Position numbers and translations under genes: made by a program. Positions 16,773 through 25,167 of a DNA stretch of 64,000 bases are shown here, one piece after another (the stretch's first letter is position 1; every line of letters starts with the position of its first letter). The notes below the pieces were generated by a model that searched no databases, was not told the DNA's origin, and saw nothing but the letters and a program-made list of their open reading frames with translations. Origin of the DNA: CAWHYG01 sp963833505 (GTDB lineage Bacteria; Eisenbacteria; RBG-16-71-46; CAIMUX01). The stretch is taken from the NCBI GenBank assembly GCA_963833505.1, contig CAWHYG010000006.1:434001-498000 (forward strand), in the 5' to 3' direction.

Positions 16773-19182
16773 GTCTGGATCGTCCCTCGCTCCGGGGCGC
16801 GGGCGCATCCTGAAAGGCCCACCAGGAGGCCAGGATGATCTGGCCGAAGCTGACTCCGCCGTCGTTGGGAGGCAGGTCGCGATTGCGGTACGACCGCAGG
16901 CCGCGTGCCTTGAGCCCGTCTTCCACGAGACCCAGGAGAAGCACGTTCTGAAAGACACCGCCCGAGAGGCAGACATCCCGAATTGCGTGCCGCTCGCACA
17001 ATCCCGCCGCGGTCTCGACCACCGCATCCGCGATGGTGCGGTGAAACCGCCACGCCAGATCCCTTCGCAGCGCCCTCCCGCGAATGAGAAGGTCCGCCAG
17101 CTCAGCAAAGGCCGGGCCGAAGTCGATCGTCCACGGTACGGACGTCCGGTGGATCCGGTAGGGCAGCGCCTCGAGCCGTCCGCCTTGGGGGACCGTCAGG
17201 GAGAGCTGCTCCAGCTCCATGGGAGCCTGGCCCTCGTAGGCCGCTCGAATGCGGCCGAGAATCAGGCAGGCGGCCGCGTCGAAGGCTCTTCCGGCCCCGG
17301 AGCTGAGCGGGGCGTTGAGCCTCCGTTCCAGCATGCGTTCCACCAAAGCCAGACTTTCCCGAGGAACGCCGGGAAGCAACCGCGCCCGGAGGACCGCGCC
17401 GGCCTCGCCGAGGGCATGACGCAGGTAGGCCACGGCCGACCGCCACGGCTCCTGGACCGCTTGATCCCCTCCCGGCATGGGCATCGGGACGAAGTGAGCC
17501 GCCCGCGTGAACATGTGGTCCGCGACCGTGAAGAACTCCCCGCCCCAGATCGTCCCGTCGTGCCCGTACCCGGTTCCGTCCAGGGCGACGCCGACGACCG
17601 GGCCCTCCAGGGAATGCTCCCCGATGACGGAGGCGATGTGGGCCTCGTGATGCTGGCAGGCGACGAACTCCTCCAGGTCGAGCGACAGGGCGTAGCGCGT
17701 CGACAGGTAGTCCGGATGAAGATCGTGCGCCACCACCGTCGGATGAATGTCGAACAGACGCTCGAAGTGACGGACGCCCTCTTCGAAGGAGCGGAAGGTC
17801 TCGAGGTTCTCCAGATCTCCCACGTGCGGTCCGACGTAGCAGTCGAATCCCTTGGCCAGCGCGAAGGTGTTCTTGAGCAGAGGCCCCGCGGCCAGGACGT
17901 GCCCGGGGACCGGCCAGGGAAGCCGCAGCGCTCGGGGCACGTACCCGCGCGACCGCCGGAGGATCTGGAACCTCGAACGAGCGATCCGCGCCACCGAGTC
18001 GTCGGCACGCAGGTGGATCGGCCGATTGTGGCCCAGGAAATAGTCGGCGATGTCGGCCAGCCGCTCGAGGGCTTCCTCGTCCCGGAATGCGATCGGCTCA
18101 TCGGACCGGTTCCCGCTCGTCATGACGAGCAGGCTCGCCGCGGCGCCCACATCCGGTTCGGCCGGAGGCACGTCGCCCGTCGCGCTCCGGCGCCCTCGGG
18201 TCCTGGAGGCCGCGGACCCTCCGGCTCCCGCGAAGAGAAGGTGGTGCAGAGGCGCGTAGGGCAGAAGGAATCCGAGATGCACCTGGCCCGGCGCGATCGA
18301 ATCGGACAGCCGGCAGTCGCGGCGCCGGCGCAAGAGGACGATGGGCGCTTCGGGACCGCTCAGAAGCTCCGCTTCCTGCCTGGAAACGCGCACATGCGCC
18401 CGGACGACCGCCAGGTTCGCCGCCATCAGGGCGAACGGCTTTTCCTCACGGACCTTCCGATTGCGCAGAGTGCGCACCGCCAGCTCGTTCGTCGCGTCGC
18501 AAGCCAGGTGATAGCCGCCGATTCCCTTGACGGCCACGATCGCCCCCTGGCGGAGAAGCCGTTGCGCCTCGGCCAGCGGATCCCGGACCGGAAGTTGCGT
18601 TCCGCTGGCGTTCCGGAGGACCAGCGCCGGGCCGCACCGCGGGCAGGCGTTCGGCTGCGCGTGAAATCGGCGGTCGGCGGGCGTTTCGTACTCTCCGCGG
18701 CACTCGGGACACATGACGAACCCGGACATCGTCGTGGCGGCCCGGTCGTAGGGCACGTCCCGGATGATGGTGAACCGGGGCCCGCAGAGGGTGCAGTTCG
18801 TGAAGGGATAGCGGTACCGCCGGTCGTTCGGCGTGAACACCTCCTTGAGGCACGACGAGCAGACCGCGAGGTCGGGCGAGATGCGGGTGGCCCGTTCCGG
18901 CAACTCCCGGCTGGCCCGGATCTCGAACTCGCCATATCCGGCCGGGGGGACGGCCGTGACGGTGATCGCGTCGATCCGGGACGCGACTGGCGCCTTTTCC
19001 CGCAGCTCGCGCCCGAAGGTCAGCAGATGCTCCGGTTCACCCTCCGCCTCGAGAAACACGCCTTCGCCGTCGTTGAGGACGAAGCCGCCCAACCCATGCT
19101 CGCGAGCGAGCCGGTAGACGAACGGCCGGAAACCGACGCCCTGGACGATTCCGGTGATGCGGATGAGGTGACGGAGTCGCAT
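16750..19182 (-). CDS. hypF: carbamoyltransferase HypF (hydrogenase cyanide-ligand synthesis)
   Basis: Converts carbamoyl phosphate into a carbamoyl group transferred to the HypE C-terminal Cys. 810 residues with all four modules: N-terminal acylphosphatase domain (ITGIVQGVGFRPFVYRLA), paired zinc fingers (CSSCLKEVF...CTLCGPRFT, CPECRGEY...CPRCGPAL), the YrdC-like domain (GAIVAVKGIGGYHLACDA, KPFALMA, MTSGNRSDEPI), and the C-terminal carbamoyltransferase (QHHEAHIASV, GVALDGTGYG, CLSGGVFQNVLL). A roughly 30-residue low-complexity insert (about 325-355) lies in the YrdC part. The last ~20 residues are a basic repeat-derived tail. It lies 211 bp after the protease gene on the same strand; that gap shows nothing. 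Confidence 0.96.
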   Translation of the reverse strand: MRLRHLIRITGIVQGVGFRPFVYRLAREHGLGGFVLNDGEGVFLEAEGEPEHLLTFGRELREKAPVASRIDAITVTAVPPAGYGEFEIRASRELPERATRISPDLAVCSSCLKEVFTPNDRRYRYPFTNCTLCGPRFTIIRDVPYDRAATTMSGFVMCPECRGEYETPADRRFHAQPNACPRCGPALVLRNASGTQLPVRDPLAEAQRLLRQGAIVAVKGIGGYHLACDATNELAVRTLRNRKVREEKPFALMAANLAVVRAHVRVSRQEAELLSGPEAPIVLLRRRRDCRLSDSIAPGQVHLGFLLPYAPLHHLLFAGAGGSAASRTRGRRSATGDVPPAEPDVGAAASLLVMTSGNRSDEPIAFRDEEALERLADIADYFLGHNRPIHLRADDSVARIARSRFQILRRSRGYVPRALRLPWPVPGHVLAAGPLLKNTFALAKGFDCYVGPHVGDLENLETFRSFEEGVRHFERLFDIHPTVVAHDLHPDYLSTRYALSLDLEEFVACQHHEAHIASVIGEHSLEGPVVGVALDGTGYGHDGTIWGGEFFTVADHMFTRAAHFVPMPMPGGDQAVQEPWRSAVAYLRHALGEAGAVLRARLLPGVPRESLALVERMLERRLNAPLSSGAGRAFDAAACLILGRIRAAYEGQAPMELEQLSLTVPQGGRLEALPYRIHRTSVPWTIDFGPAFAELADLLIRGRALRRDLAWRFHRTIADAVVETAAGLCERHAIRDVCLSGGVFQNVLLLGLVEDGLKARGLRSYRNRDLPPNDGGVSFGQIILASWWAFQDAPAPRSEGRSRRAQARRL

Positions 19183-19393
19183 GCCCCGACTCTACAGCCC
19201 GGATGGGTGCTCCGCGACAGTGCGCTTGAGGCGCGGAATCGGCGAAGAGGATGCCCGACCGTTCCAGGTCAACGTCGACAACCCGGCGACGGCCGGACTG
19301 GACGTACCCTTGCGCACGCCGTACGGCATCGTGCGCCCGGTGGCCAGGGCGGAACCCGTGGGAATGCCTTCAGGAAGTTCCGCGGGGACGCCG

Positions 19394-19972
19394 TCAGGAC
19401 AAGCCGAGAAGCGCGTGGATCCGGGCCACCGCGACCGGCACGGCCCGCTCGGCTGCGGCGCTCAGGGATGGCGCATCGAGAGACGACTCGGCAGAACCGC
19501 CGGCGCCATCGGGCAGGACGAATCCGACGACCTGGATCTCGGGAAGCCGCAAGGACAGAAGGCGCGCGAGGCGGAGGCATCCGCCCAGCGACAGGTCGTG
19601 CAGGGAGAATCGGGGATCGGGGTCTTCGAGCTCCACCTCACTCAGCCGGAACACCACCACCTCACCCGGGACAGGGTCAGGCCTTTCACCCCAGTGTCGG
19701 GACCGCCCCGTCTCCAGCTCTGAACCCCGTTCCCCCGCTTCGTCGCCGGCGCGACGCGGGCGGATCGCATCCACCAGGATCAGCCGGCTCAAGTCTTCGA
19801 TCTCGCTCAGAAGATCGATGCCGAGAACGCCCCCCAGGGCCACTTCCACGCCGTCCGGAAGCCGATCCGCCGAAAGCGCTCTTCCGACCGCCGGCCCGAA
19901 CCCGTCATCCCCGGTCGCGTCGTTGCCGACCGCGAGAACCAGGGTCCGCGTGTGATCAGATGAATCGAACAT
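19394..19972 (-). CDS. hydrogenase maturation endopeptidase (HycI/HoxM family)
   Basis: Removes the short C-terminal extension of the hydrogenase large subunit after nickel insertion. 192 residues beginning MFDSSDHTRTLVLAVGNDATGDDGFGPAV, the family GN-x-x-x-GDDG(F/V)G motif with its nickel-sensing acidic residue. LLSEIEDLSRLILVDAIRP follows, holding the second metal-binding Asp. Then comes a short Gly/Arg-rich insert and HDLSLGGCLRLARLL, equivalent to the family H-x-x-(G/S)L motif. The chosen ATG at 19972 overlaps the end of the large-subunit gene by 17 bp. Its substrate is very likely that neighbour. Confidence 0.88.
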   Translation of the reverse strand: MFDSSDHTRTLVLAVGNDATGDDGFGPAVGRALSADRLPDGVEVALGGVLGIDLLSEIEDLSRLILVDAIRPRRAGDEAGERGSELETGRSRHWGERPDPVPGEVVVFRLSEVELEDPDPRFSLHDLSLGGCLRLARLLSLRLPEIQVVGFVLPDGAGGSAESSLDAPSLSAAAERAVPVAVARIHALLGLS

Positions 19973-21239
19973 CCAGAAAATGCGTGGCGCAGGAGATGCA
20001 CGGGTCATAGGCCCGGACGAGCATCTCGAAGGCGAGCCGGATCTTGTCTTCTTCCTGTCCCAGGACCTGGGGCACCAGCGCCGCCATGTCCTTCTCGATG
20101 TTGGCCAGGTTCTGGCCGGTCGGAATGATGCAGTTGGCCTGGCGGATGTAGCCCTCCGGATCAAGATCGTATTCGTGATAGAGCGTGCCCCGCGGCACCT
20201 CGGTCGCGCCCACGCCCCGTCCGAACTTCACCGGTTGCTTCCGCTCGTGCCGGTAGTTGCGCTTCATCAGCTCTTCGGCGATCTCGACCGCCTCTTCCCA
20301 ACAGTGCACCGTCTCCACGAGCTGCGCCAGGCTGTTGTGGTAGGGATTCCAGTCGGGAGCCTTGAGATTGAGCCGCTCGGCCGTCTGCCGGGCCAAGGGC
20401 CGGAGCTGCGCGTGATTGAGATTGAAGCGGGCCAGGGCCCCGACCGCGAAGGACTCCTTCTCGGCCTTGACGTGCTTGGCGGCCGAGTGCGGCACCACCG
20501 TCTCATGGATCCGCTCGCGGTAGGTGCTCGGCGGGCTGACCGTTCCGGTGGTCGAAGCGATGTCGCCCGTGTACAAGGCGTATTCGTCCTTGGACGTGAG
20601 GGCCAGGAACTCGGTCTCGCGCTGGAAGTCGGGCAGGCTGACCGAGGCGAAGAGATCGACCGTGGCGGCGAGATCGGCCCGGGCTTCGAGCAGCATCTCG
20701 CGCACCTGGTTGAAGTCCGCCCGGGAGGGCCAGCGCGTGAAGCCGCCCGGAAGGTAGGAGATCGGATGGACCTTGCGCCCGACCAGGAGGTCGCAAATCC
20801 CGTTGCCGAGCTTCTTCAACCGCAGGGCGCGCTTGACCACCTCGGGGTGCGTCGCGGCCAGCGGGATGACGCTTCCGACTCCCAGGAGGTCCGGCGCGAC
20901 CAGGAAGTAGACGTGCAGGATGTGGCTCTGGATGGTCTCGCCGTCCACCAGGAGCTTGCGCAGCAGGACCGTCTCCTCGTCGGGAACGATGCCGGTGGCC
21001 GCTTCGACCGCCAGGACCGCGGCCGTGGTGTGGCCCAGGGCGCAGATCCCGCAGATGCGCGAGGTGATGGCGGCGGCCTCGTCCCAGCGGCGGCCCTGCA
21101 GCATCTTCTCGAAGAAGCGCGGGCTCTCCACGATCTCGAGCCGGAGCTCTTCGATCCGACCCTCCTTGACGTTGACCACGATGTTGCCGTGGCCCTCGAC
21201 GCGGGTGATGTGATGGACGTTGACCTCGAAACCCTTCAT
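19956..21239 (-). CDS. hydA: [NiFe]-hydrogenase group 3b large (alpha) subunit
   Basis: Carries the Ni-Fe(CN)2CO site that interconverts H2 and protons. 427 residues. L1 motif SRICGICALGH (about 60-70) and L2 motif DPCISCATHFLDVRFI at the end give the four cysteine ligands. Cleavage is expected after the His, removing the last seven residues. RVEGHGNI and the spacing match the cytoplasmic NAD(P)-linked group 3b, as does the gene order beta-gamma-delta-alpha known from Pyrococcus hydBGDA. All four ligands are Cys here; none is selenocysteine. Confidence 0.95.
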   Translation of the reverse strand: MKGFEVNVHHITRVEGHGNIVVNVKEGRIEELRLEIVESPRFFEKMLQGRRWDEAAAITSRICGICALGHTTAAVLAVEAATGIVPDEETVLLRKLLVDGETIQSHILHVYFLVAPDLLGVGSVIPLAATHPEVVKRALRLKKLGNGICDLLVGRKVHPISYLPGGFTRWPSRADFNQVREMLLEARADLAATVDLFASVSLPDFQRETEFLALTSKDEYALYTGDIASTTGTVSPPSTYRERIHETVVPHSAAKHVKAEKESFAVGALARFNLNHAQLRPLARQTAERLNLKAPDWNPYHNSLAQLVETVHCWEEAVEIAEELMKRNYRHERKQPVKFGRGVGATEVPRGTLYHEYDLDPEGYIRQANCIIPTGQNLANIEKDMAALVPQVLGQEEDKIRLAFEMLVRAYDPCISCATHFLDVRFI

Positions 21240-21272
21240 GACCGTGATCTCCCTCCGTGCCGGCGGCGGCCC

Positions 21273-22028
21273 CTAGTTGGAGAAAAACTTGCCCAGATCC
21301 ACCGGAGTGAGCGCGTTGAACTGGGTCAGGCGGTTCTCGATGTCGTGCCGGCTCAGGCCGCGCGTCTTCATGACCTCGACGATCGACTCGAGATTGGGAT
21401 GATCGACGAAGCCGCGGCAGCCGATGCAGATCTCGCCGTAGGTCGGACAGATGGCCCCGCAGCCCTCACGGGTGACCGCGCCCAGGCAGTGCTCCCCCTT
21501 GTCATAAAGGCAGACGTTGGTCTTCGCCTTGCACTCGTTGCAGACGGCGTCCCCCGGTACCTTGGGCACCTGGCCCATCAGAAGGGCCGAGGCCACCCGC
21601 AGGAACTCCTTCTTGTCGATCGGGCAGCCGTGCATTTCGTAGTCCACCTTGACCACGTCCCGCACGCGCCGGGTCGGCTCGGTGTCGAAATAACCCGCCC
21701 CGTCGCCATAGACCGTCCGCCGCGTGTCCTCGAGGTCGTGCAGGTTCTTCATCCCGTTGACCCCGCCCACGCAGGCGCAGGCTCCGATGGCCACGAGGAA
21801 GGTGGCGTGTTCCCGGATGCTCCGGACCTCCTCCACCTCGATCTCGCGGGTGATCGAGCCCTCGACGAAGGCGACGTCGTAGTCGTCCCGCTTCTCGTCG
21901 ATGGCCTCGCGGAAGTTGACGATGTCGAGGTGCCCAAGCAGGGCCAGGATCTCGTCCTCGAGATTCAGGATGGTAAGCTGGCACCCCTCGCAGGAGGTGA
22001 AGCTGAAGACGCCGATCTTTGGTTTCAT
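21273..22028 (-). CDS. hydD: [NiFe]-hydrogenase group 3b small (delta) subunit
   Basis: 251-residue Fe-S relay subunit that moves electrons from the Ni-Fe site to the flavin subunit. The N-terminus FSFTSCEGCQLTILNLED gives the proximal cluster CxxC; further ligands lie in IGACACVGGVNG and MHGCPIDKKE. The second half holds CNECKAKTNVCLYDKGEHCLGAVTREGCGAICPTYGEICIGCRG for the remaining clusters. No Tat signal is present, as expected for a cytoplasmic group 3 enzyme. It sits 33 bp upstream of the large-subunit gene. Confidence 0.95.
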   Translation of the reverse strand: MKPKIGVFSFTSCEGCQLTILNLEDEILALLGHLDIVNFREAIDEKRDDYDVAFVEGSITREIEVEEVRSIREHATFLVAIGACACVGGVNGMKNLHDLEDTRRTVYGDGAGYFDTEPTRRVRDVVKVDYEMHGCPIDKKEFLRVASALLMGQVPKVPGDAVCNECKAKTNVCLYDKGEHCLGAVTREGCGAICPTYGEICIGCRGFVDHPNLESIVEVMKTRGLSRHDIENRLTQFNALTPVDLGKFFSN

Positions 22029-22098
22029 GAACCGCTTCCTCCGCCTCTTTGCGGTATCACCCGCGCGAACCGGACCCGGCCCCGCGCGGATCAGGACG

Positions 22099-22938
22099 CT
22101 AGAACGCCTCCGGGACCTTCTTGACCTCGTTGTAGCAGAAGACCGGCCCCTCCTGGCACACGTAGATGCCGTTCATCTGGCAGTGGCCGCACTTCCCCAA
22201 TCCGCAGCGCATCCGGCGCTCGAGCGAGACGTAGATCCGGCTCTCCATGATGGCCCGCTTGAGCAGCTCGAGGATGACGAACCGATACATGACCGGCGGC
22301 CCGACCACGACCGCGACGGTCTTGAGCGGATCGAACCGGATGTCGTTGAAGAGCGTGGTGATGACGCCGGTGCGGCCCGTCCAGGTCTCGTCCGGCCGGT
22401 CCACCGTGAGGTGGAATTCCATCTGATCGCCGCGCTTCCATTGCTCGAGCTCGTTCTGGAAGAGCAGCTCCCCCGGGTTCTTGGCGCCGTACAGGGTGAT
22501 CAGCCGGCCGAAGGAGCGCCGGTGCTCGAGGCACCAGCGGATGAGCGAGCGGAGCGGCGCGAGCCCGAGACCGCCGCAGACGAAAAGGACGTCCTTGCCG
22601 AGGATCTTCTCGACCGGGAATCCGTTGCCGAAGGGGCCGCGGATCCCCACGTAGTCGCCCGGCTTCAGGGCGTGCATCGCCGTCGTCACCGCGCCGACCT
22701 TGCGGACGCAGAGCTCGAAGGTGTCGCTCACCGTGGGAGAGGACGAAATGGAAATGGGCGCCTCCCCGATGCCGAAAAGCGAGACCTCCACGAACTGGCA
22801 GGGCTGGTGCCCGAGGGGCCGATCCTCCAGGGCGATCTCGAAGACCTTCTCCTGGGCGGTGAGCTGTTCGACCCGAAGGATCCGGCCGGCCTCCGGGACG
22901 AAGGGGGACTTCCTGGGCAGGGCGGGACTGGGAAGCAT
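22099..22938 (-). CDS. hydG: hydrogenase/sulfhydrogenase gamma subunit, FAD/NAD(P)-binding
   Basis: Ferredoxin-NADP reductase-like subunit that exchanges electrons with NAD(P)H. 279 residues: a flavin-binding barrel with PISISSSP (about 60-67), then RGPFGNGFP, then a nucleotide-binding half with FVCGGLGLAPLRSL and VVVGPPVMYRFV. The C-terminus has a [2Fe-2S] site, RMRCGLGKCGHCQMNGIYVCQEGPVF. The symbol follows Pyrococcus sulfhydrogenase naming and has nothing to do with the [FeFe]-hydrogenase maturase HydG. It follows hydB after 3 bp; hydD begins 70 bp downstream. Confidence 0.94.
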   Translation of the reverse strand: MLPSPALPRKSPFVPEAGRILRVEQLTAQEKVFEIALEDRPLGHQPCQFVEVSLFGIGEAPISISSSPTVSDTFELCVRKVGAVTTAMHALKPGDYVGIRGPFGNGFPVEKILGKDVLFVCGGLGLAPLRSLIRWCLEHRRSFGRLITLYGAKNPGELLFQNELEQWKRGDQMEFHLTVDRPDETWTGRTGVITTLFNDIRFDPLKTVAVVVGPPVMYRFVILELLKRAIMESRIYVSLERRMRCGLGKCGHCQMNGIYVCQEGPVFCYNEVKKVPEAF

Positions 22939-22941
22939 CTC

Positions 22942-23967
22942 TCAGGCCTCCATCAGCTGGTTGTAGATCTCGGTCAGGCGGATCGACGCGATGCAGGCGT
23001 TGGAGCAACGGCCGCACCCGACGCAGGCGCTCCGGCCGTACTTCTCGAACTGGAAGACTTCCTTCTTGAAGATCCGGTGCCGCTGGCGCTCCGAGGCCTT
23101 CTCGCGGAAGTTCTCGCCCGATCCGACCAGCGCGAACCGCGACGACTGGCAGCTATCCCAGGTGCGGCAGCGGACTCCGGCGCAGAGATCCAGCTCCATT
23201 TCATCGACCGTGTCATAGCAGTTGCACGTCGGGCAGACCGCCGTGCACGAGCCGCAGGAGAGGCAGCGCCGGCCGATCGCCTCCCAGAGGAAGTCTTCGT
23301 AGGACTCCTTGACCAGGCCCGGCAGCTTGGCCACCGACTGGGGCAGGCGCGGCGTGATCTCCTTCTGCTGCGTCTCGCGGGCCCTCTCCAGCTCGAGGCG
23401 GTCCTTGGCGTCGGCGCGCCGGAAGTAGTCCTTTCCGGCCACCAGCTCCTCTCCCGGCGCGGAGTGCACGTAGACGAAATAGCGGTCGCCCAGGTCCACC
23501 ATGAGAAGATCGAAGCCCCATTCCACCCGGTGGGTGCCCTTGTCGGAGCAGAGGTTGTACTCCGAGCAGGGAGCCTGGCACTCGAGCGCGATGATCCGGC
23601 ACTCAGAACGCCGGACGGCGTAGTTGGCGTCGGCGGGCGCGTCGGTCATGACCTCGTCCATGACGTTGATCCCGTTCACGTCGCAGGGATGAACGCCGAA
23701 CAGGACCGTCGGCTCGGCCTCGAGCACCTGGCGACCGCGGCCCGGCTCGTTGACCCGAAACTCCAGGAGGGCTTCCCGGGCCGGGAAGAGGACTCGGACC
23801 GGCGGGAGAATCGTCGTCGGATAGTGAAGGCAGAGCTCGTCCGGCTCCTTGATGGTCTCGAAGACGAACTGGCTCTCCTTGCGCGTCGGACCGACGATCT
23901 TCCATTCGGACTGCAAGTCCGTCACGAAGTGGCTGATCGCCTCCTTCGGTATGACCAGTGTCTGCAT
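22942..23967 (-). CDS. hydB: hydrogenase/sulfhydrogenase beta subunit, 2x[4Fe-4S]
   Basis: 341-residue iron-sulfur subunit related to the anaerobic sulfite reductase A chain, linking the small subunit to the flavin subunit. Two ferredoxin-type motifs are visible near the C-terminus, CLSCGSCTAVCPTCNCYD (about 235-252) and CVGCGRCSNACIASI (about 315-329). A further Cys set, CRTWDSCQSS, lies between. The N-terminal region contains LFGVHPCDVNGI. It is the first gene of the hydBGDA operon and has a dyad-rich regulatory region upstream. Confidence 0.93.
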   Translation of the reverse strand: MQTLVIPKEAISHFVTDLQSEWKIVGPTRKESQFVFETIKEPDELCLHYPTTILPPVRVLFPAREALLEFRVNEPGRGRQVLEAEPTVLFGVHPCDVNGINVMDEVMTDAPADANYAVRRSECRIIALECQAPCSEYNLCSDKGTHRVEWGFDLLMVDLGDRYFVYVHSAPGEELVAGKDYFRRADAKDRLELERARETQQKEITPRLPQSVAKLPGLVKESYEDFLWEAIGRRCLSCGSCTAVCPTCNCYDTVDEMELDLCAGVRCRTWDSCQSSRFALVGSGENFREKASERQRHRIFKKEVFQFEKYGRSACVGCGRCSNACIASIRLTEIYNQLMEA

Positions 23968-24112
23968 GCTATGCCCTCTGCCCGGGGCCGTCGCCCCATC
24001 CAGATTCGGTAATAAAAGGTGGGCGCCCCACCCGACTCACCCGTCCCAGCCCCCCGGGGCGCCCCCGATTCCTTTGGGATCCGTTCCGGCGGACCCCTGA
24101 TCACCCAGTCCT

Positions 24113-24167
24113 CAAATAGCAACATGCATGCCAATGTGAAATCGTTCACGTGATATGTAAACGATTT
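24113..24167 (-). promoter_or_regulatory. putative hydB promoter region with CRP/FNR-like site and dyad
   Basis: TGTGA-N6-TCACG at 24135-24150 matches the CRP-family consensus TGTGA-N6-TCACA in nine of ten positions. It overlaps a perfect 8-bp inverted repeat, AAATCGTT (24139-24146) and AACGATTT (24160-24167), with a 13-bp spacer. A weak -10 candidate, TATTTG (minus strand, 24118-24113), would put the CRP-like centre near -37, close to the class II position of -41.5. This is an AT-rich island in a GC-rich segment. Regulation of the hydrogenase operon by a CRP/FNR-family protein is an inference. Downstream, 23968-24112 is the presumed leader. Confidence 0.5.
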
Positions 24168-24335
24168 ATCGACAACGGATTATCCACAGGCGGCAATGAG
24201 ACCGAAGACCTTCTGGCCGAACTGTGCATTGATCCGAGACAGTCTGTCTGGTTTCGTGACGATCGGGCGAGGTGGATTTATCGGACTGGATGCGGCGCCC
24301 GCTCGTCGGGCTGGGTTCGGGGTGCACCGGTCCCC

Positions 24336-25088
24336 TTACCGAGGCTGAATCTCGATCCCGCCGACCACCTGATGGTCCTGCACCGTGATCACGACCGCGG
24401 AATCCCAGGACGCCGTGCCGCCGTACCAGGACATCGGCATAGCCGGGGAGTAGGCAGAGATCACTTCGGCAGAGGCGCCGATCCTGTACGCCCCGTCCGC
24501 CAGCCCGCGGATCTGGAAGTCCGCGCTGTCCGCCGGCCGGTTGACGACGCACCACACCGTATCCCGGTCCGCCGGCGTCACCGCGAGGCTCCACTCCCCG
24601 CCGGCTTGGAAGCCGCCCGTGAACTCGCCGTCGATCGCGCCGCCGCGGATCAGATGTGCCGTCACCCGCCCGACCGCTCCGCCTCCGGGCACGGTGACCG
24701 GCGTCGCGCCGTCGATCCCGGTGGCGCCGTCGAACCACTGGTCGAGGAAGAAGTCGACGCCCGGCTGATCCGGCGCAAGGCGCAGCCGATAGGCGCCGGG
24801 GGCGAGGAGGCTGACCGCCAGGTAGTCTCCCACGAGCGACTCCCGGACCGTGGTGCCGATGCCCTGGCTGTCGACCAGCGTCAGCCGGGCATGAACGATC
24901 TCGATCGGGTGTCGGAAGCGGGATGCAAGAGCGCCGCGCGGCGAGCGCGCCCAGATCCGGAAGGCATTGCCAGCAAGACCGGCGGGGACGTACCTGCATC
25001 CGGCTGCGCCATCGCCCATGACCCCCCATGGCCCGGCTGCTGTGACGGCCGGATGCCCGGCCCGTCTGTCATATCCGTCACGAAACAA
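24336..25088 (-). CDS. hypothetical protein with beta-sandwich repeats, possibly 5'-truncated
   Basis: 250 residues. From about 60 on the sequence alternates short beta strands and Gly-rich turns (SLLAPGAYRLRLAP, GGAVGRVTAHLIRGGAIDGEFTGGF, IRGLADGAYRIGAS), like carboxypeptidase-regulatory or invasin-type extracellular repeats. FLDQWFDGATGIDGATPVTV is reminiscent of cell-surface beta-sandwich proteins. The first 50 residues are Gly/Arg-rich and lack a signal peptide, which is odd for this kind of protein, so the 5' end may be lost or the true start later. It follows another secreted-protein gene on the same strand by about 80 bp. Function unknown. The interval 24168-24335 shows nothing. Confidence 0.5.
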   Translation of the reverse strand: MFRDGYDRRAGHPAVTAAGPWGVMGDGAAGCRYVPAGLAGNAFRIWARSPRGALASRFRHPIEIVHARLTLVDSQGIGTTVRESLVGDYLAVSLLAPGAYRLRLAPDQPGVDFFLDQWFDGATGIDGATPVTVPGGGAVGRVTAHLIRGGAIDGEFTGGFQAGGEWSLAVTPADRDTVWCVVNRPADSADFQIRGLADGAYRIGASAEVISAYSPAMPMSWYGGTASWDSAVVITVQDHQVVGGIEIQPR

Positions 25089-25167
25089 ACTGCGGGGTCA
25101 AGATCGCGCCTGGCCGGTCACGAAACGAACCGCGTGGCCACGATCCCGAGATCGGATGGAGCGCGGC

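Noticed and set aside
19956..21239. [NiFeSe]-type hydrogenase
   Set aside because: The large-subunit L2 motif is DPCISC with Cys codons; no TGA is present.
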